Shown one piece after another: positions 34,686-53,200 of a stretch of 64,000 nucleotides of DNA (the first letter of the stretch is position 1; every line of letters begins with the position of its first letter). The stretch lies in contig JAQGBZ010000213.1 of NCBI GenBank assembly GCA_034687125.1, forward strand, positions 1 to 64,000, read 5' to 3'. The translations under genes and the position numbers were made by a program. The notes beneath the pieces are model-generated. The model was not told the DNA's origin. It saw only the letters and a list, made by a program, of their open reading frames with translations, and did not search any database. Source of the stretch: Neelides folsomi (Eukaryota > Arthropoda > Collembola > Neelipleona > Neelidae).

Positions 34686-35886
34686 ATGGGGAACTGCTTT
34701 GCAACCAATAAAGTAAGTTATAATTATAAGCTATAACTGTAATAATTTTAAATATTTAAATTTTACACTAATTATAAATTATCATACAAATACATACATG
34801 TGCATACAAACAGGTATGTAGTAGAATCTTATTTACTACACGTTATTAAAATTTATTAACTAATTATTTTTCATATTTACATTAATAAAATTTTATATTA
34901 TAAATATTTTAAAAGAACAATCGAATCAGCTCGTCAGCAAAAGAAATCAAGAAAATGGACCACGGAGAATTTAAAACAGCGAAGGTCACTTTTGGCATGG
35001 CGTGCTTTTGGAGTCCTGAATCTCAATTTGGTTGTGCTCGTGGGGTTTATAGGACAAGAGTTGGGTTTGCCAATTCCGGGTAATGAACTTTTATTCTAAA
35101 ACATTTTTTTGCAAATCAAATAATTACATTAATGTTGTTTGTCAAAATTGAGTGGACGAATAAAAATGTATTCGGGTGATTCTATAGCTTACGCTTAGTT
35201 TGGGATTATTTAAGGGGATCCGTCATGGAAGCTGTTGAAGTTGAATTTGATCCTTCAGTTACAACCTTTGAAGAATTGGTTAAATTATTCCTCACTTTTA
35301 ATTCCAGCAAAGTAAGAGTTTTCATTATAAATACCAATATAAATCAATTACTACAATTGTACTACAGATTTATTATACATATAAAATTTTAACATAATCG
35401 TTGATTATTATCGAGAATACTCAAAATTATTGAATACTATTTTTTCATAGAAATTCGGAGCTATTTTGTATAATGATGAAAGTGAAAAAAGATCCGCTGA
35501 ACGTTTATTGAAACAAGATGGAAGTTCAAAGCTAAAGCTTTTACCAGCTTCTCAATTTTCTTCTGCTGGAATGTAAGTGAAGCAATTTAGAATTGGCTTT
35601 TAAAATCATTAGTTATTTACAATATCGACAATTTTTTAATAACGATAATATTTAATTACGTAGCGATCATCAGAAGTACATTTTGCAACGACATCCTGAA
35701 GTCATGAGAGAAGCAGGAATTATTCGTGGGCCGGAACTCCTCAGCTCCCATGTGGCTGCAAGATTAAATGGATATCTTGGAGGATTTGGCTCTGTCCAAC
35801 AATTAAAAGCAGAACTTCCTCATCTCAGATTGAATCAAAATCTGGAAAAGTTTATGATTAACTTTGTTCAAAGGCATCATAGTTGA
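34686..35886 (+). CDS. MsrA: Divergent MsrA (peptide methionine sulfoxide reductase) homolog
   Basis: Relative of peptide-methionine (S)-S-oxide reductase. Exons 34686-34712, 34916-35079, 35188-35311, 35451-35572 and 35664-35886 total 660 nt, 219 aa. The catalytic block is TFGMACFWSPESQFG, with Cys39 in the GCFWGPE position, followed by GVYRTRVGFANSG (GV..T.VGYAGG) and, near the end, IDHQKYI (YHQ.Y). Two normally conserved stretches are shortened: the G-x-T-x-HAE region after the AGG motif, and the NxHDPTQ...GxQYRS loop, which is reduced to NSSKKFGAILYND. Substrate binding or catalysis is therefore probably changed. The protein begins MGNCFATNK, a good N-myristoylation signal in its own first exon. 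It could be a specialised paralog; whether it is active is not known. Confidence 0.85.
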
Positions 35887-36897
35887 AATGACTGTTATTT
35901 TACACAATCTATTATAAAAATACAAATTCTACTTTAATTATTTATACGTAATATTTACAGATACATAATATATTCGTTTTATTTACCATTTACTATTACT
36001 TTAATGATTTTCATTCTAACTAAACTACTTAATATACCTACTTCAACAATAATGATATTTAATTTTAATAATTGACTCTACCTTTATGATACTCTATTGT
36101 GTTTCTTGTATTTGATTATTGAATTGATATTTTAAAAGTTCATAAATATTATAATAGATGTAAATATATTTATCCTATATTTTTGTACTCTTCATGATAA
36201 AATAGTAATGAATTTACCTGTATCTTATATTGTGGTGTAATGATTTTGTTTGTAGTTTTTGGAATATTTATTCATTAGATTTTAGTTTCTAATAATTTGT
36301 TTTACCAAAATTCAAATGAATACATAGAATCCGCGTTTTTAGTACACAGATGATACAAATACTTGTGGTCATTTACTATAAATTATACAAATATACTCAT
36401 ACACATCTACAGATATCATATATTTTTATTGAATTGACAAGATGCATGTACAATATAATTAGGATAATACAATAATATTCAGATATTAATTGCACATTTT
36501 TAAAACCTTATAACTGCTTTCTGTGTAATAGTGTCTATAGTGTAATATTATATCAACATCAGGATTTTTATAAAAACAATCCTTATCTTGTAATAGAAAA
36601 TAATGTAAATCTATTGCGTTTTTATCACAATTAAGGTATGTAGATTGTATATTTTTACTTATCAAGTCAAAAGTCGTTGGTTGTTATCAAGTCTTTGGAA
36701 GAGTCATATTCCTCGCACCTGTAGAAAGTTGTACATGACTCATGGCGTCATGGCATACACCTTGGATAAGACAACTTGGCGTGTTAAAGGGAAAGGGGTT
36801 TAGAAGGATGAGGTGGTCAAAGTTGACCTTGTGCGAACATCACGAATCACTCGCTCTCACATGAAGTGATCGGAGGGAACTCTCCACAACCACCGCC
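35887..36897. other. Intergenic, AT-rich
   Basis: No gene seen. The last 250 bases become less AT-rich and hold the presumed promoter and 5' UTR of the Pelle gene. Confidence 0.5.
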
Positions 36898-39839
36898 ATG
36901 AACTTGAGTTCTTCGGGGGGAAGCGGGAGTTCAAGCTCAAGTAACAACAACCCGCCGATCCCCACAAGAAGAGTCAAATACGTCTACGAACTCCCATACA
37001 CAGAGAGGAAGGAATTGACAAGAATCCTCGATGAAAACAATCAGTGGGAGGTTCTTGGTAAGTTTATTTACAAACAATACACCTAAACTTATCGTTAATA
37101 ATTAAATTATAATCATTGTTTTAACTAGAATTGTGTAATTTACCAAATTATATTAATTATTGATTTTTTAATATTAATAGGAGGAAATTTCATGGGATTT
37201 GACTGTGGCGAACTTGGAGAATTTAGCAGGAGCGTTCTCCGTGGCGGATCTGCAAGTGATTCTTTGCTCACGTCATGGGGAAATCAAAACCACACGATAC
37301 TCGAACTATTTGTTCTTTTAGCCAAACTCAAACAATATAGAGCAATGAACACAATCGCCAAATTTGGTTAATAATACATATAGTACAAAAATGCAAAAAA
37401 ATGACTTTTTACCATTATTTTATTAGCATTGGCCATTAATAAAATTACATTTAATTTCAGTTGAAGCCAAATATCATGTTCACATTAAAGATCATGAATT
37501 TACTGCGACGGCTGAACTCATCCAACTTGAGGCAGCCGAATTGAAAAATCCATCTTGCCAAGTTTCACCTCCTGAAATTAAACATGAACCTGTTGAAAAA
37601 CTACCAGAATCAAGTAATTTATTACCTGTGAACCTTTGTAAATATGTATTCATTGTATTTACTATAATGAAGTTATAATAACATTATTAATTTATTAATA
37701 TTTATTAAATTGTTTTATCTTTGGAATAAAGTAGAAGGAAAGAATGCAAATATCAAGGAATCCTGCGGACTTCTTCCTCAAATACCATACGATGAACTTC
37801 TCCATGCGACCGATAATTGGGACCGAAGGAACATTCTTGGTAAAGGTGGATTTGGAACTGTTTTTCAAGGCATTTGGAAAAACACCTCTGTTGCAATTAA
37901 AAGAATGGAACGGGTAATTATTGGATATTTCTAGTATCAGATCATATCAAATTATGTGTCTTATTGGTCTTATGCAAGATTCAATTTTACATTGGTAACA
38001 TAGGGAAAATATACAATTAAATTGAACTATTCGAATAAAATCAAAAAAGATCATTTTAAATCGATTCCCTAGTTATAAGTTGTGTAGTTTAATAAATTTT
38101 TGAATTTCTGATATTATACATAATTATAATAATAATCAGAGACTTGTTAATGAGCTATTAATTTTGATATTTTACTATTTAAACTATGCAATATATTGAT
38201 ACGATATCTCGTAAATCATGATTATAATTTTTATTGTTTTGTTTTTATATGACGATTCAGCGCGGAAATGAAGCATATATCGAGAGTCAATTGAAGCAAA
38301 GTCTTGGAGAACTTCGATATCTCAATGCTTATCGACACGACAATATTCTTCCTCTTTATGGTTTCAGTCTCGAGGGTCAACATCCCTGTCTCGTTTACCA
38401 ATTCATGAAAAATGGATCTCTAGAAGATAGACTTCTGTGTCGGGTATATTATTTTAATTATTATTAAATAACTATCAAGTGGCTTTTATATAGTTTTCCG
38501 AAAAACGTTGATGATTTTTGTATCGAATAGCAAAAGACGCTACCACTTGGTTGGAACTTGAGATACTCAATTGCAAGAGGAGTCGCTTTAGGAATTCAGT
38601 TTTTGCACTCCATCGGAGATAAACCACTCATTCATGGAGATATTAAAAGGTGAAAAATTAATATTTCCTTATTCAAAAGCCTTTAAATATTTCTTACTAA
38701 AATGATAAACAATGATTTAACATTTATTTAACATTTTATTTGAGCAGTGCGAACATATTACTCGATCGTAATTTTGAAGCAAAACTCGGGGATTTTGGTC
38801 TCGCACGTGAAATGAGCAGTGCTGGGGAATACGTCAAAGTGTCGAGGGTTCACGGAACACGTCCTTATTTACCTGACGAATATTTAAGATCCAAAAAGCT
38901 GTCAACAAAAGTTGACACATTTTCCTTTGGCATTATGCTTTATGAAATGGCTGCAGGACAGAGAGCATATGAAGAGTCGCGTGCTAAAAAATTCCTTGTA
39001 ATTATACTAATACTTATTTTATATTATAAATATAATCCCTTTTTTGAATATAACTAAATATCACTAACATTTAAAATTGGTTGGCTATGTTGTGATTTAA
39101 AATGCAATTAAACATATTGTTGAATTTATAGAAAGAAATGTTCGAAGAGGCTGAAGAAAACGCCGGGTATTTGAAAGACCCTCGAATGGGAGAAAGTAGC
39201 TCGGAGATTTTTCATGCTCTTGCAAAGTTAGGAAAAGTTTGTACCAGCAAATTGTCAAGAAATCGTCCGGAAATGGTCACTGTACTCAAAACACTTGATG
39301 ATCTTATCTCACAAGTCTCAATAAGTAATTTAATATAAAGATACAAATTAGGTCTATTCGGTCGAACAATGTTAAGAGGATCAAACTAATAATAGAGAAT
39401 TAAACTAATTAATTTAAATGAACTAAACTAATTTAATTAAACTAACTAATTTATAACTAATTTTAAGGAACGATTAGTTCGGGTGTTACTGGACTTCCCT
39501 TTCTTTTCGACTCAAAACATCTCGTTCCAACTGGAATTTCAACAAATCGACTCGTGAGAACATTTATCCTCAATTCGTAAAAATATTTAAAAATTAATTA
39601 ATACATATTACACTTTAAATTAGGGATTTACAAAGCTTTAATATTTATTTAATATTAATTTTCGATTTATTTAATATAAATTTTGATTTATTCCAAAGAG
39701 CCCCGAAATGCGTCCTGGAAGCCCAGCGAGACGAAGTCCAATTAGTATTCCAGAAGTTGAACAAATTCCTGCTGTGATTAGCGAAAATTCTTCACCGACC
39801 GCCATTCCACTCATTACTGAACTTGGAATCAAAGATTGA
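36898..39839 (+). CDS. pll: Pelle / IRAK death-domain kinase
   Basis: Ser/Thr kinase acting downstream of Toll and MyD88. Ten exons: 36898-37057, 37181-37366, 37461-37613, 37735-37913, 38261-38443, 38531-38649, 38748-38997, 39132-39324, 39468-39553, 39699-39839; total 1650 nt, 549 aa. A Ser/Gly-rich start precedes the death domain (about 27-118: YELPYTERKELTRILD, WEVLGGNFMG, ELFVLLAKLKQYRAM). The kinase begins at LLHATDNWDRRNILGKG; it has the Gly loop GKGGFGTVFQG, ATP Lys222 (VAIK), catalytic LIHGDIKSANILLD (D324) and DFGLA (D342). HGDI in place of HRDL is as in Drosophila Pelle. Exon 8 could also end at a stop at 39338, giving a shorter protein. I prefer the spliced C-tail because both following exons are coding-like with strong splice sites. 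Confidence 0.93.
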
Positions 39840-41935
39840 GGCTGTTGATCTTTCATATTAAGTATTTCATTTGATATTAAAGTATGATATATAATAAGTG
39901 ATTTAAATATAATATTGTCATTTTATCTTTTTCTTATTTCAAAGTGCTATATTTTACTCGTGTGCTATGTACATTGAATACAAAGTTATATTTCTATTGA
40001 ATACAAAATTAGTTTTTATCTTATCAAATGCGATGTAATAATAAATATATTTAAGATCAATTAATATTCTTTACATGAATGCTAAAAAGATATAACTGAA
40101 ATCGTACTCTAACATTAAAAAAGTTTTAAACCTTGTATAACTACACTAAATAAAGTATTTAATATTGAAAAGATTTAGAGTCAAATTTTCCAATTATTAC
40201 TCTTATTGTTAGTACAAAACATTTTTTATCATTTACTTATAAACTTTTCTTATGTCTAAATATTTACAATCCAATGAATGTTTCCGTTTAAATTAGATTT
40301 TGAGATGTATTTTAAACAAATTAATGTTCCAAATCTTATTATGGTGTAAATATTCACTTACGCTTTGAACAAGACATTTTTTCATGATTCAAATTGTGTT
40401 AATTTCGCCTTTTTCATTGAGATTCTCAAAGATCTTATTTAGCTTCCAGCTGATAAAATTTTTTATATGCGTAATAAAATTTAAGTAATAAAATCTGTAT
40501 CCATTTTTCTTTGAATAATAAACCAATGATTCATATTATTATTTGCTCCATTAATTTCTCAATGCATTTCTCATATGTATGATATTTGCTCCATATCCAT
40601 AAATCCATACAATAAAATTATTTAAAACATTAAAAATTCTTAAATAATATAAACCATACAGGTACAGCCTTGAGCGAATTACCTCAAAGTATAACATTTT
40701 AGTCCACTTACTTATTTTATCTATTTACCTGTGCTGTACCTGTACCTTATACTTATTTGTACTAATTAAGAATTTAATTATAAAATGAGTTAAGTAGTAA
40801 CCAATTTGGATGCAAACTATTATTAAAATTAATATTCCCTTTAGTATTGAGAAGTTTCTTATATTGGACATTGGCTAATTAACTTGTAATACTCATTTTA
40901 AGTTAACTGTGTTATGAGATAGGGAATTTAGGAATCCATGTATAGAAAAGAGAAGTGGGGGATGTTGGTTGGGTCCATAGGGGTGGAATGAACATAGCCA
41001 TGGTTTGAATGCCAGACGGATAATACTTTCGCCTTTTACTAAAGTATTCCGGGTATTCGAGCATTTAAATGGTATCAACAATTTTTTTAAATGGCTGTCC
41101 GCAAGGATGGCCTTATTATTAAATCAAAGATAATTTCCTTACAGCACTCATCTCATACAAAGATCCAATTCATGTTGGTTATTTGGTCTATGATTTTAAT
41201 GATTTATAATTTTTACCTTCATTTTTAACCATCTTTGATCGTACGACCTTGTTATTTTATTTATTGTCAGTTATTGACCTTTGGCTCACTCAATTTAATT
41301 ACTTATAAATTGTACATTTTAACTAAATTTCTAATGTACTCTATTTAACTCCTTCGCATTTAAATATTTAATGGTCCCGAGCCAGAGAGTAGATCGAACA
41401 TTTAAACCAAATGCCATATCATAAACTCATAAATAACATAACCCATGTCGCACATGTAATCAGCTATTAAGAATATAATAATTTTAAGATGTTAATGAAT
41501 TTAATTAAAGTATTGTATTAATGTTAAAGTGGTGTAGTGCTTGTGAATTACGTCGAAAACTTGGGGAAATTGGGGTATAGATGAACTTACATCTGATTTT
41601 GAATCTATTTCGTGAAACTCCAATAACCAAACTTCATATTTCGTATTCTGGATTTATTTATTCAATCATTTTCTGATTTATCAGAATTCTGATTAATTTT
41701 ATTTGAAGATAATATTTCCTTCTCTAATTTGTGAACGCAATTAAGTTTAATTGAACTATTTAATTGAACTATTATACTTGATTAATTCAGTACAAATATA
41801 TAAGGTTATTAAACTTTCTGAATCAGGTAATGTGCGGACTTAAAATTATTCAATGAATTTTAATCTTAAAACATTAAAGTTAATATTTAACATTAATAAA
41901 TATAGGTCTGAAGACATTATTATAGATAATTCGAA
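39840..41935. other. Intergenic, 2.1 kb, AT-rich
   Basis: No gene recognised on either strand. A hairpin with an exact 8-bp stem sits at 41022-41048. The rest is AT-rich. Confidence 0.5.
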
Positions 41936-42772
41936 ATGGCGATGGGCATGAGCGGAGGTCAAATAGTTGGTCAATTAAACCCTCAACAGCAGCCTGGTGG
42001 TGGCGGCGGTGGCCAAGTTGGGCCACAACAATCTCAAGCCGGTGGAAATATGGAACAACAAAAGCTTGACAATATTTCAAAAGCCAAAGGCCTTGTTCAA
42101 CCACTTAAAGATTCATTAGCAGTAAGCTTATTTACAAATTATAACTATTGTATGGATTTTTTCCCTTGTGCTAATTATTTTTGATTTTAGAACGTGTTTA
42201 AAACTGCGGGGCAGGCTCTCGGAGCAAACAATATTGGAGAACCTGGATCGTAAGTCAATTAACTATTTTTTTATTTTTATTATTTTTAATAAAATTGAAA
42301 AATACATAATATCGCAAATAAAATATTAGTTAATGATATTAGAGTTATAATATTATTTAATATAAAATAGTTTTTATATTATATTCCTTTTAGGAAAAAT
42401 GTGGAATTTGATCCAAATAGATTCGATAAGAATTTAGAAGAATTTTTTTCAACTTGTGATCAAATGGAACTTCATTTGGTAACTTTAATTATAATAAATT
42501 ACAACATTATTGTGATTTAATGATTTAATAATGATTTATTATTGAATGTAATTTAATAACTCCTAACGAACTGTTTATTTTAGCGAACATCAATTGAATG
42601 CATCAACCAAGGCTCAGCTTCACAGCGTTATTTGCCAACTCCAGTCTCTCATATGAAGTTGGATGGACATCTCACATATCAACAATATATTTCAACCGTA
42701 AAGAGCCAAATTTCCTACGCGAAAAAAGTCCACGACACGTTGGCTGACGCTGGAGCTGAAATAGCTGACTGA
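41936..42772 (+). CDS. MED29: Mediator complex subunit 29 (intersex)
   Basis: Subunit of the Mediator tail that couples activators to RNA polymerase II; the Drosophila ortholog is intersex. Exons 41936-42121, 42191-42249, 42394-42478 and 42584-42772 total 519 nt, 172 aa. A Gly/Gln-rich N-terminus (PQQQPGGGGGGQVGPQQ) precedes the conserved helical domain: KLDNISKAKGLVQPLKDSL, FDKNLEEFFSTCDQMELHL, SIECINQGSASQRYLP, then YQQYISTVKSQISYAKKVHD. Length and order match MED29. The 3' flank is AT-rich with several AATAAA-like sites. Confidence 0.95.
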
Positions 42773-44479
42773 ACTTTTGTAATTGTTCTAATTACTTATT
42801 TATAAACTTTAATTATATTTGTAAATAACTTTATGTGATTTTGTATATTTAGTTTCTCATTTCATTTTCTACCATATTTCATTAACGATGTTTGAATCTT
42901 TTACAGTAACATTAATTGAAATCTATTACAAGTTAATACAATTTGTACATACAAATATTTTATTGTTTTAATAAAATTCTCAATTAAAATTCAATTTTTC
43001 TAACTAACCAAAGAGTTAATTAATTCTTTAATAATGTCAGTTCGCAATTAATTATTTAGCTTAAAAAATATGTTCATTGCAATCATATTTTATCACATTC
43101 GGAAATTTACCTGTTGATGCTTTAAAATTCATTTTCAATTCTTATTTGATTTTCAAAATTTGAAGTAAGTTTTGTGAATTGAGGTAGTTTTTGAATTGGG
43201 ATGATTTATGAAGACAGATGAGAACGGGGATGTGAATGATTTGTAAGTGTAGGGAGACAGAGTTCAAGTAGTGTTGGAGTGGAATGGTCTTGTAAAGGTG
43301 CTTAATGAGCCTGACACTCTCCCTGATGGATGTGAGGGAGGACAATGGGGACATATGGAGGACCCTCCACTCACTCCCATTATGCATCTTGAGGAACCTC
43401 TTGGTCTTCCTAATCACTCCATGATGAGATGGCCACTTTCCCCATTCACTTCTTTATTTAAAGGCACCTACGACACTGGAAAAACACCAACACCAAATGA
43501 CGTTGCCTTCTCCTTCAGAGGAGTCCTTCAACATGTCCCTTACAAATGGGAAAGATGTTCAAACCTCGAGTTTCATTCACGTCTCATATCTGTCGGATTT
43601 GTAGTTATGAATTATTAGACTTTCATGTCATAGATGTTATTCTACAAATAAACAACCCGGTAGTTTCTTTTATGGAAGTGAAGCTCCGAAACAAGAAACA
43701 AGTTTCATAAAATAGGTTTTATTTACACAAATGTTAGTGTTAATTTTTAGACCAATATTTTACATTTACCTTCACCCATGTTAATTATTGATCTGTAGAT
43801 TTATCCAATTCAATTCAATTATTCAATTATTGATTTTTAATATTCAATTAAACCATCATGTGAAAAAATAAGTTTTTAATTAATACATTTATTTTAACAT
43901 TTTGAATGCATGATTCATCCTAAATACAAATAATTAAATTAAGTTATTTAATACAATCTCTGGTATGCTCTCAAAGTGGAAACTTAAACCTTAAATATTA
44001 TATAATTCTGTACATAGTGGTCATGATCATACTCTCTATTTCTGTAATAAATGATCTCATATTAAATGCGGCACGACTTGACTTAAAAAGTAAAGGAATA
44101 ACATGAGAATTTATTTACACATTCACCGGCTATCTAACACTTTATTAAACATTAGTACACACTCGATAATGTACTTACTTAAACAAAAAATATTAATTAA
44201 TTCTCATTAGGTAATTATGCGTTAATTTATAAGGCACTTAAAACGCTATTATAAAAATGCATCAACAAATGATCTTTAAATCCTTCATAAATTGTAGGCA
44301 TCAATTAGGTAATGAGATTAAAAATGGCACTTTGAATTCACAATCGGTTCCGTTCCAATTGGTAGGAACTTCTGGTCGGTTTTATGTACGTAGGATATGA
44401 TACAAATAGTTAATTATTAAATTACATTAGATTAAGAAAATAGGTAGTTTATATAATAATTTACACGAGGAGTTTTTCA
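42773..44479. other. Intergenic, downstream of gooseberry
   Basis: AT-rich except a GC-richer block at about 43270-43620 that has an open frame on both strands but no protein family features. It is more likely a non-coding conserved module of the gooseberry locus than a gene. Confidence 0.5.
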
Positions 44480-50295
<5,816 letters not shown>

Positions 50296-53200
50296 CGTGT
50301 TAGAAGTGTACTGTTGAGGCGTCGAGCGGTCTGTTCAACTTACTTGTCGGAAATGATGTTAAGGGATGTTGGTAATGTTTGAGAGATGTTTGAGGGCGGT
50401 TCTTGGGCAGAGGCGTGTCGGTGCATCCCCATCCTCCGCCTCTGTTCACCCTCCGTCCCTCCTCGATGGCCAAATACGCACCCTCACCGGAGATCACCAA
50501 TTACTCAACGAGGGCCACAAACAATGGCTAAGGGCCCAATTAACAACTTTCATGTCAACTGAGGTGCGAGTGAGGAATTTGGAATCTCCGGCTCCCCTTT
50601 GCTCCTCCTGTCACCTCGATGGACCTCCGCCGACAACTCTGTGAATTATGGGGACGGAGTGAGGGAGAAAGGCAGGAAACGGGATTAGGAATGGAAGAAG
50701 ACGAGAATTAATGATTTGATAATCTTCATTTTACATTGACTCCGCTCATTAGTCACGAAGGGATTAATCCCTCTGGGACTCTCTCGCTCTTTATAATGTT
50801 TATACAATCATTATGCCATTTCAAACTTACGACGTTCTTTAGATTCAGCTCAGCTCATTTGCGATTTGGAATTTTATCCAAATTTATAATGTTCATTACT
50901 CAATGGCGAAAACTGTCAAAAACTAATATGTCAGTTAATTAAAATTATTTTACTAATATATTTCCCATTCAGAATTATTTTATCAGAATATTTGAGGATC
51001 TTCAAAGATGTAAAAAAATTAAAAAATTATTAAGATCTCGTTGTGGCCAACAAGCTACAAATCTCAATTCTTAATGTTCAACGCTTTACTTTACCACATA
51101 AAATGTTTACAGTGACTGTATGGTATACAAATATTTTATGAATTTATGAATATATAGATTACACATGATACATGCAGAGAATGCAGACTATTATAAGGAG
51201 GTACAGGTACAATTATAATATCATAGTAAACCCTTGCATTCTAGCAAGCATGTTTTATTCTAATAAATATTTAAATCACATTATGTATGGAATATTTTTA
51301 ATTACTAAAATATTGATAGCAATTGAAATAAATTAATGATATTTAAGAGTAGAGTATGTTTAAAATTTAGATATTTTGTATAATAAAAATAAAATATTCC
51401 ATTATAAATAGTGTTCATGGTGGGTATTAAATGTTTAATAATTTAACTAATTGACTGTGATCCGCCATGATGTGGTGAATATGAGGAATGGGCTGTTGGA
51501 TGGGTCTTGAGAATGAATCGGGTGGTATTCCTCGGGTTGGGAAAGGTGTCGGAATGCGGAGTTTTCCCAATCGCGGCCTTCTGGATGAGATTGAGTAATG
51601 GGGGTTGTGGGGGGTTGAGTGGCGGCTGGTCTGCCGCACCCTTTGCTCTCCGATTAATTCCCATGGAATCCTGGATTTGTCTTACTCCCCCATAAATCTC
51701 CCCGTATAAGGACCCCAGATTTATGTCTTCCTAATTCTTCCCATTGTCACCTCCGTAGATCCTCGACGGCTCCTCGCATCTCCTTCGCTAATTACCCAAA
51801 GACCCTTCTCATGCTCTCTGGCTCTCTCTCTCTCAGGGTGCTATGCATTCCCACCTAAGTAAGAGTATTCCCAATGTCCACATCCATGATCTTCGGACGT
51901 CGTGGCCGGTGGGCGAGGGAGCAAAGGGGCCGCAAAGGAGGGACGCGACATTGTTGACACTGTCGGTCCCTTTTGACCTCTCTGGGTGTCCCGGACAATG
52001 GGCCTTAATTATTCTCACACCCGCACTCTCTCTGATTTATCTCCACTCTGTCAACACTCACAATGCGGGCCGCATTCCTGTTTCCCTCCGAGCCTCCAAA
52101 CTCCTCCGAGGTCGTACCTGTCCGTCTCGGCCGGACCTCCATTCACCCTCAGTTATTCACCCTCAATTGCCTCTCCTGCCCTCAATGGGGCCTTCCGAGG
52201 AATTCTCCCAATTCTCCACCAAACTTCACAATGGCACAATGGGTGAAGAAAACAAGGAAATCTGACTCCAGACATGAAGTTCTACATACACCCTCAAATA
52301 CACGTACGCTCCCATTGATCCTTCCTGCATGGACCAGACCTCCCCAAGTCTCCCACTTAACTCCTCAGCGGTCGAGGGTGGCGTATTGAACTGGGGGAAG
52401 GGATACAAAGGAGCGCCTCCTCATTACTCATTGATCCAGATAAAGAGCTTCAGGGTGGGCCATTGAGCCAAGGATCATAGACATTCGGATTAGGAATTAA
52501 ATTGTAATACTTTCCTTCATGACCAACTTAAACAGAAGAATGAAGGATCATGATATGGGATTATCCTGTCAATAGAATTATACTTACTCTGTGTGCAAAT
52601 AACACAGTTTTATAACTCAAAAGACTTCATGAAGAACGCTCAAGTGGGATTATAAAGATTTCAATAGTAAAAGATGTTTTTAAAGAAAAGAGCAAATGCA
52701 AACAACAATGAAATGGAATTTAACAATAAATCATACATAACACAGAGCATTCATTAAGTTAATGTTAATTAGTTAACATGTAAGCAAAGAAAACACGTTA
52801 ATTTGAATTTCGTATAAAGTTAATTTACAACTCTTGTTTACTTTGATTTGTAAGTATTTTAAGTATTTATATTTCTTTTTTTTATTATTCGACTAACCAA
52901 TTGTCATTTTTCAACATTGTTTAATCTCGGATTTTCTGCGTAAATAATGAAGGAGTTTGCAAGTGCTACAAGTTTGATTTACAATATATTCATCCTTAAT
53001 TAAAATGTACGACCATGAAGGAACGAACAATGACTTTGCATTTTTTTCATCATATCCAAAGATGATCGTGGAGATATTCCTCAGTACATTAATGCATGAA
53101 TCTCCTGACGTTCATACAACATAAATATGGTGAGTTTGGGTGCCTGTGGGTGTTGACTCGCGAGCCCCGAGCTCGCAATAAATAAAGGAATAATTAAGAG

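Noticed and set aside
41022-41048. Hairpin AATACTTT / AAAGTATT considered as part of a tRNA or small RNA
   Set aside because: No cloverleaf, anticodon arm or T-loop around it; a single 8-bp stem in AT-rich DNA is weak evidence.
43271-43618. 115-codon open frame on the plus strand
   Set aside because: No family features, no splice or start context, and the opposite strand is also open; better seen as a GC-richer non-coding block near gooseberry.
51843-52389. Overlapping 86-140 codon frames
   Set aside because: Three plus-strand frames plus the minus strand are open together, as expected of GC-richer DNA; none has protein-like features.
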